DNA of 64,000 nt from Mactra quadrangularis (taxonomy: Eukaryota; Mollusca; Bivalvia; Venerida; Mactridae). The notes below the pieces were generated by a model. That model was not told the DNA's origin. It was given only the letters and a program-made list of their open reading frames with translations, and did not search any database. Both the position numbers and the translations under genes were made by a program. Every line of letters begins with the position of its first letter. The first letter of the stretch is position 1. This document shows, piece by piece, positions 57,625 through 64,000 of this stretch. The DNA lies in assembly GCA_025267735.1 (NCBI GenBank), contig CM046294.1, positions 2,638,001 through 2,702,000 on the forward strand, written 5' to 3'.

Positions 57625-58035
57625 ATGGACTGATCCTCATATGGACTAGCATTCATACTTGACATGGACCGGTCCTCATATACTTGACATGGACCGGTCC
57701 TCATATACTTGACATGGACCGGTCCTCATATACTTGACATTGACCGGTCCTCATATACTTGACATGGACCGGTCCTCATATACTTGACATGGACCGGTCC
57801 TCATATATTTGACATGGACCAGTCCTCATATACTTGACATGGACCGGTCCTCATATACTTGACATGGATTGATCCTCATATATTTGACATGGACCGGTCC
57901 TCATATACTTGACATGGACCGGTCCTCATATACTTGACATGGACCGGTCCTCATATATTTGACATGGGCCGGTCCTCATATACTTGACATGATCTGATCC
58001 TCATACTTGACATGGATTGATCCTCATACGAGACA
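57625..58035. repeat. 25-bp minisatellite with palindromic core
   Basis: About 16 tandem copies of GGACCGGTCCTCATATACTT + GACAT, period 25 (checked 57661 and 57686). The core GGACCGGTCC is a perfect 10-bp palindrome, so the core faces itself in every unit. The edges decay (GATTGATCC, GATCTGATCC). Confidence 0.96.
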
Positions 58036-58827
58036 TAGACTTGTTCATATGTTATAATTCTGTTCGCCTGTTCAATAAATTGTTTATAAACAAAACATTG
58101 TATGAATTACAGACATACTAACAAAGATTATATGTATTTATAAATATTAATTATTGTAATCAATAAAATAGTTGAGAGTGACTCTTAGTAGATACTGGTA
58201 CGAAATTGAAAATCTCTGACTTTAATCAACAATTTAATAATTATAGTTATATGTAGCATTTTTTGCTAATTAATACATTCAACAATCGTAACATATCTAT
58301 ATTAATGTCACGTGTATTATACAGTTTGTGGTGCAAAAACAAAAAACTGTTGTCATGGTTAAACAAGCAATACATTTTACGCTATGTATGGTGAAATATT
58401 TTTGCCACCATATAACCAAATAAACCATTATACAATTAAGTGGTAAACAAGTTACGTAGTTATTTTTTTCATGAATAAAAGGTTATAACAGGATATATAA
58501 TGCAATTTAGTGCCTACAACTGGCATTCTTGTATTATTTCACCAACTTGATGTGAAGTGGTTAACTAGCTACGTAATTAGTTACATGTAATCGCATGATA
58601 AACTTGTTAGAACTTAAGTGATTATTTTGTTAAAAAAACTAGATAACCACATAACTAACTATTTCCAGAGATAATCAAGATTCCCAAATGATCAAATGTA
58701 CACCAGAGGTTATCAATGCTTCTGATGTAATGTACAAACATGATACTGACCATGTTTTTAAAAACGTACATGCTTTATAAAATATACGAAAGCAAGTCCA
58801 GCCTTCAAATGCCTTTAGGATTTTTAA
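58036..58827. other. Intergenic, nothing recognised
   Basis: AT-rich spacer. Confidence 0.55.
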
Positions 58828-59168
58828 AGGTACTAGTTCACAGATTTGGTTTTTTTCCCTATAATTTCAAAATCCAATTCAATGTCTGTAATTGTGTAAA
58901 AAAAGTTCTTATTATTTTAAGACGAACTGAGTTATAGGTTGCAAGAAATATACAATTAAAGTCACAAAAATGCACTAAAAGTGTATATACCGTGACATAC
59001 GGGGTAGATTTTTACTACATGAAACACCATCATTTGTAGTTGTATGTCAATTTGCACTAAAATTGTCATTATCAGAACACTTCTTTCCTGCTTCAAAAAT
59101 ATGTCCATACAATTTTGATAGTTATAGAAAAAGTTGATACTTAAGTTGAAATCTGTGAACGAGTACCT
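58828..59168 (-). mobile_element. TTAA-flanked MITE, copy 3
   Basis: AGGTACTAGTTCACAGATTT to ACGAGTACCT, inverted relative to 14516-14831. TTAA at 58824-58827; at the right it has mutated to CTAA (59169-59172). Confidence 0.88.
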
Positions 59169-59317
59169 CTAACTAACCCTTTTCAAACCATTATCTCGAT
59201 TTATGGATTAATATACAAAATAATTAACAAATATATTGGTCAATTTATGTCTGGATATTTATTGACTAATTCAAATGAAATGTGAGAAAATTATAGTTAA
59301 TATTTGTATCCAAACTT

Positions 59318-59596
59318 TCAAGTGTTGACATAGTCACGGTGGCCAACCCACGTGACTTCATCCGGGTATTTTTTACCATATTTGGAATATAGGTCACTCG
59401 CATAAGGTAGGTTTTTTGCTTTTTTCTTACTAATCATGTAGTGATTTTTTCCAAGAATACGCGCATAAACCCCCTGCTTACGAGATATGATTGCTGCAGT
59501 TATTGTTTTCCTGAAATATTTAGTCGTCTTGGAGTAATTTGGTACACAAATTTCGATGCGATTGAAATTGTCAGGGTAGCGTTCATTGTATTTCAA
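59318..59596 (-). pseudogene. ORF in the left arm, unknown
   Basis: On the minus strand, reading toward the outer tip, the frame runs PLKYNERYPDNFNRIEICVP, ISRKQGVYARILGKNHYMIS, then LYSKYGKKYPDEVTWVGHRD. It continues past the tip by a few residues. The mirrored arm (plus, about 62483-62757) has the same frame with one stop (AAA to TAA type change at about 62550) and a few substitutions such as KNHYMIS to KEHYVIS. The lysine-rich, AT-poor composition looks protein-like. No family is recognised and no upstream start is convincing. Confidence 0.45.
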
Positions 59597-60053
59597 CGGT
59601 TTATGCGTTTAAATGCCTTAATTTGTGCCGACAGTTATGCACATGGTATATTTATTTCATATACACTTCCAATTAACCCTATATATACGATAACGATCTT
59701 TGAAAAGAGCTAGTTTGTAAATTATGAGAGAATGTGGATAATGATAACGTTCATTGCCCATGATTTTTCGGATAACGTTCATTTCCTACGTAGAGTTGTC
59801 CAATTTACTCACCACAGTTTCTTTAAAAGATGGTAAAGGTACATAATTAGTCCAATTAATTAAATACCTTGCAGATTTTAGTAATAGAAGTTCACAATCA
59901 AAGATATTTTTGATAAGATATCGTACACTCAAGGTAATAAGATCCCTAGACTATAGTAAGATAATGATGACGATCCAGAAGTAGTAAAATATATGACATG
60001 AATCTCAAATTGTTTACTAATCCAATCATGTTATTTTTTATATATTTCAGACA

Positions 60054-60203
60054 ATGTCGTTTTGTGTTACATACATGTGTGGATATATGTTCAAAAACAA
60101 AAAATGTGTTGATGAGCATGAAAGAATATGCAATGGCCAGTATAGAAACTACTGTTGTGGCAATGACTTCTTATCTAGAGCAGACCTTGTTAGACATAAG
60201 TAG
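60054..60203 (+). pseudogene. Degenerate C2H2 zinc-finger ORF
   Basis: 49 codons from ATG at 60054 to TAG at 60201. An acceptor-like TTTTATATATTTCAG ends at 60050, so the ATG would open an exon. The translation has MCGYMFKNKKCVDEHERICN and then YCCGNDFLSRADLVRHK. Each half resembles a C2H2 finger (Cys pair, Phe, Leu, His), but one Cys of each pair seems displaced or lost. The stop is followed by two more in-frame stops. Function unknown; similar fingers occur in host factors and in large DNA transposons. Confidence 0.5.
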
Positions 60204-61573
60204 ACAATTAACAAGTAACAAGTTTGATTGATTTGGGTAGCTTTCCTTTACCCTTGCATATAACCAGTTCTCACCTACCATTCCACAGTGTCGACAAATG
60301 TCCATAAATTTATTATTCCAGCGGGCAAAATCGACAATTGAACTTTTCATGGAAAGGAATAACCAGCGACGTCTTCGAAGTATTAGATTCGTCATCCACG
60401 AGTTAACATTGTTACTTTTTTAATCGATTAAGTCATTCAACATCTGTCATGGTCGACTTCATTTATTAACGTTAGTCCAAATTCGATGCCACATAAGGTA
60501 GAATGACAAACAGTGCAACCTACCCTGGGATCCTATTATCGTTTGCTTGTTGCAGAGAATTGAAAAATCACACAGCATGATTTTACAAAAGTTATCTATG
60601 AAAAGTTTGAGCATACATGTATGTACAAATAAGGAGGTACTGTCTAGCACATGGACAGTATGTTTAACTATCGTTCACTTTCTAAAGTGAAGTATCTTTT
60701 GGATTACGCTCCCTTCTCAGCTCAGGGAACATGCTAAATTAGTAAATTCATGATTTATGATATTCACTTTGAACTATTAAACAACCAATGAAAGTTATGT
60801 AATTAAACATGGTTGTGTCTTACTCTAAAATAGAAATATCCGTTAGCCCATGGTCATTTAGCAGACTGAAAAAGTGCATGTGTTCACGACTTTTTTAGGG
60901 ATATTTTTCAACAGATATTACTATGGTGAATTATTCTTTCATTAAAAGTTTATATTGATTAACGAATTGTGTTTTTTTTCATTTATGCAACATCACGTGT
61001 CTTATCGATGTGACCACGGTATAGCAGTGCATATATGCAAATCTAAAATAGAATCCACATCGAACTAACTTCCTCCATAATATAAATGACTTAGAGGCCG
61101 ATCTGCAACCTCTCAATGATAAATGTGATGGGTTCGAACCAGCTTCTGACAATGGCGTTTAATTGCTAACAGGAATAAAGTCTAATGCTCACACACAACT
61201 GGAACGTTTAGCAGATTTAGCAGATTAACTATCCGTCTCATGACTGAGATTGAAAAGCCACAAAAAACAAAGAAGAGATTCACTGTTTTCAAATATATTA
61301 TCTATATACGACATGTCAGATGACTTCTAACTTGTAATTCTTCAAATTTGTGTATGCATACTTAAAATATTAAACAAGAAAAATAATCATACAAAGTCAT
61401 GATCAATTGTATATACCATGTAAACTTGAACTTTATCCTTGTGATCCATGTAAACACTTAATCACTTAACTTCTGATTTTTATTGTATAATATGGATTCT
61501 AGCAGAAATCCCTTCTGCCATACAAAAAAACCCACACTCAGTATAATACCTTGGGAAATTAATCAAAATAGCC

Positions 61574-61877
61574 TTATAAATTGCCATATTCAATGAAACT
61601 TTGTTTAAAATTAATCTCTGTTCTCATTAAGCCATCACAGTTTGAAGAAACTTCATGGTAAGTATTACTAACAGCATCAATGGGGCTTTCAGATGAAATA
61701 TTATTTATATCGTGATACTTTGAGGTAATTTTTTGTCCAAAAATTTCATCAAATGAGTCAGGCCAATACTGAGGACCACTCATGGCTTTTTTAGGACTTG
61801 ATTGTGCCGATCTACATCCATTTTCTCTTCTATCTTTTTTCTATTAAGTGTTAATTTTAATTTTGTCTTGCCCATTT
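61574..61877 (-). pseudogene. Exon-like ORF with one frameshift, unknown
   Basis: On the minus strand an acceptor-like TTATTAAATTTCAG ends at 61878; ATG is at 61875 and the protein starts MGKTKLKLTLNRKK. A frame change at an A-run near 61835 then leads to the second frame, which runs through SAQSSPKKAMSGPQYWPDSF and DEIFGQKITSKY to a stop at 61574. Without the frame change the product would be about 100 residues with a basic N-terminus. No family is recognised. It faces the zinc-finger ORF. Confidence 0.45.
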
Positions 61878-62739
61878 CTGAAATTTAATAAATAAAGAAA
61901 ATAGTTGAACAATAAGAAAGATTGCTAATGTAAATTCATTTAAAAATGTCTTGGCAAAAAATAGAGTCATCCTAGAATTCATGCATCTTCGTACATTGAC
62001 TTTTAATTTTTGACCTATTTAATAGTTTTACACGTCAGGGTATACGTATTTTTGTGCGTCACTAAAAAGTCATTGTATTAAATCTACATTAAGTGGTCAA
62101 CTAAGATCTATGTTGAATCCTTTGCATATGTATATAAACTCTAAGTTGTATCCCATGCAATTTGTATAATGTTTGAAAATCAAAGAAAGGTCACATGATA
62201 CATCCCTGTACGTAGTCATAAAATGCAATGCACTTTTTAGGTCATTTTTAAGAAACTGTGGTGAGTAAATTGGACAACTCTACGTAGGAAATGAACGTTA
62301 TCCGGAAAATCACGGGCAATGAACGTTATCATTATCCACATTCTCTCATAATTTACAAACTAGCTCTTTTCAAAGATCGTTATCGTCTATAGAGGGTTAA
62401 TTGGAAGTGTATATGAAATAAATATACCATGTGCATAACTGTCGGCACAAATTAAGGCATTTAAACACATAAACCGTTGAAATACAATGAACGCTACCCT
62501 GACAATTCCAATCGCATCGAAATTTGTGTACCAAATTACTCCAAGACGACTTAATATTTCAGGAAAACAATTACTGCAGCAATCATAACTCGTAAACAGG
62601 GGGTTTATGCGCGTATTCTGGGAAAAGAACACTACGTGATTAGCAAGAAAAAAGCAAAAAACCTACCTTATGCGAGTGACCTATATTCCAAATATGGTAA
62701 AAAATACCCGGATGAAGTCACGTGGGTTCGCCACCGTGA

Positions 62740-64000
62740 TAGTACATTAAAAGGTTAAAAATACCGTGTAAAGTTGGACTTTATTATCAACCCAAGATGT
62801 AAGCAAATATTGACTATTTTATATTATAATATACGACAATTTTTCACTTCAATAAACAAGCCTGTCACTTTAATTTATAAAGTTAATCTTTAACCTTTAA
62901 CGCTTGGGCGGAGCTTGTGATGGTCCAACTTTGGAATGACTTATTCAATCAAAGCACTGAAAGTACTGATGGGGCGGGGCTCTTGAAAATTTAAACCACT
63001 GATCATGACGCTACTATGACGTTATGAGAACCTAGCCTTAAAGTTGCCCTTTTTCAATTGGACAGATGAATTTTCAACTTTTCTCATAATGATTGCGTCA
63101 GATAAATTGAATCATTGTTTATCGTCATGATGTTCTATTCAGTATTGGATTTTATATAATCAAAGATTAATTTTAAAACAAAAAAGGAAAGAGTTACGAA
63201 TAGTAGTCTATAGTGTCTGACTTTATTGCTGTTACCAACTTCCCTCCTTGATGGTCATAAAATTAATCTATATCCTTTTTACAAGGATCAGTCTTGTAAC
63301 GTTTAACTAAAATATAATCTGTAATTTTATTTAATATGCAGATTCAAAGTTTCTTTCTTCAAAAAGAAATAACATAGTACTTTAAAATATAGGTAAGTTA
63401 TGTATTAACTTTATTTATTCAAATTATATAATAAATCAACATATACTTAAAGATGTTTTTGTCTCTTATAATTGTTTGTAAGTTAAGTCACAGATTGATT
63501 TTAAAGGGTTTTTATTTTTTTAGTCATATGACCTCGAAACTCTGATATAGTCTTCATTGTCTTGCTTCATTTTGGACATTTGTAATTACATACTATACAT
63601 GTACTTAGTATGCACTATGGGTGGCTTCATTGTTGGTGTAAGGGGACAAGTATCAGGTGTTTGGCACCTATTGAGATCATAAAGTACATGTATATTATAT
63701 TTGACATACATGACATAATAAACAATATTATCATTCATGTATAAGTAATATATTGTGCATTATTTAACTATTTTTTTCATATTGGCTCATGCATTTTTTG
63801 TTGAAGGAATTTTAATAATTAATTGAATAAAATAATCTTATTCAAAAACAGATTCAATTTTTTAAGAAAATTAACAAACATTGTATTTTTTAAATTTATA
63901 AGTAACTGCCATTCATCACGAAGAAATTAAATAGTAGAATAGCTTATACTAGTTCATTTGTTCAGATTCGGTTCATTTTCACAAATTATAAGTAATCAAC
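62740..64000. other. Intergenic, AT-rich
   Basis: No gene or repeat family was recognised in the last 1.26 kb. Confidence 0.55.

Larger units (their letters stand above)
59334..62739. mobile_element. 3.4-kb unit with 492-bp terminal inverted repeats
   Basis: The arms 59334-59825 and 62248-62739 are inverted copies, about 95% or more identical by eye. The outer tips are TCACGGTGGC, flanked on both sides by TAG (59331-59333 and 62740-62742), a possible 3-bp target duplication. The inner tips are ACTCACCACAGTTTCTT and its complement. Between the arms lie two small ORFs (60054-60203 plus; 61574-61877 minus) and a SINE scrap at 60236-60310. No transposase is recognised. It may be a non-autonomous element with long ends, a remnant of a larger one, or two inverted copies of a 0.5-kb repeat. 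Confidence 0.75.

Noticed and set aside
59334..62739. Polinton/Maverick assignment for the long-arm unit
   Set aside because: The arms are of suitable length, but the tips do not begin AG, the duplication is 3 bp instead of 6, and no polymerase, integrase or capsid gene is present.

Overview
This window looks like animal (metazoan) nuclear DNA, AT-rich and densely packed with transposable elements. There are no operons or bacterial-type genes. The tRNA-Tyr gene has an intron, the coding exons have GT/AG borders, and there are many tRNA-headed SINEs, non-LTR retrotransposon 3' ends, DNA-transposon MITEs and long minisatellites. The SINE and LINE types suggest a marine invertebrate, most likely a mollusc; that is an inference and the species cannot be fixed from sequence alone.

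Host genes are few. One unidentified protein-coding gene lies on the minus strand. Its start exon is at 35448-35823 (ATG at 35789) and a large exon is at 26075-27118. Both are phase-0 exons with good splice borders, and the 8.3 kb between them is filled with transposons. An intron-containing tRNA-Tyr gene (GTA) sits upstream on the plus strand at 37555-37642. A possible 107-bp exon of another gene is at 1498-1604 (+). No other host exon could be supported.

0-26 kb: MITEs, hairpin elements, SINEs and three minisatellites (51-bp, 24-bp and 17-bp units, the last about 1.7 kb long with higher-order structure). 27-35 kb: a decayed PIF/Harbinger element with two SINEs nested in its transposase, an inverted pair of hAT-type MITEs (one with a perfect 8-bp target duplication), a mariner-type MITE and local duplications. 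37-44 kb: a nearly full-length Tc1-type element with perfect 23-bp ends and a broken DD34E transposase, and a LINE insertion whose two ends are both copies of its own 3' tail. 45-50 kb: a LINE fragment inserted in the palindromic centre of a MITE, and an element with 9-bp target duplications. 50-58 kb: more MITEs, an element whose terminal inverted repeats enclose a 62-bp satellite, and a 25-bp minisatellite built on a palindrome. 59.3-62.7 kb: a 3.4-kb unit with 492-bp terminal inverted repeats, flanked by TAG on both sides, carrying a degenerate zinc-finger ORF and a second exon-like ORF. It is the best candidate for something undescribed.

The elements form repeated families inside the window: TAA-flanked, TTAA-flanked and TA-flanked MITEs, several SINE families sharing a 3' tail or central motif, and a GCGTGTTCAG foldback family. 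Several target duplications allow the order of insertions to be read directly.
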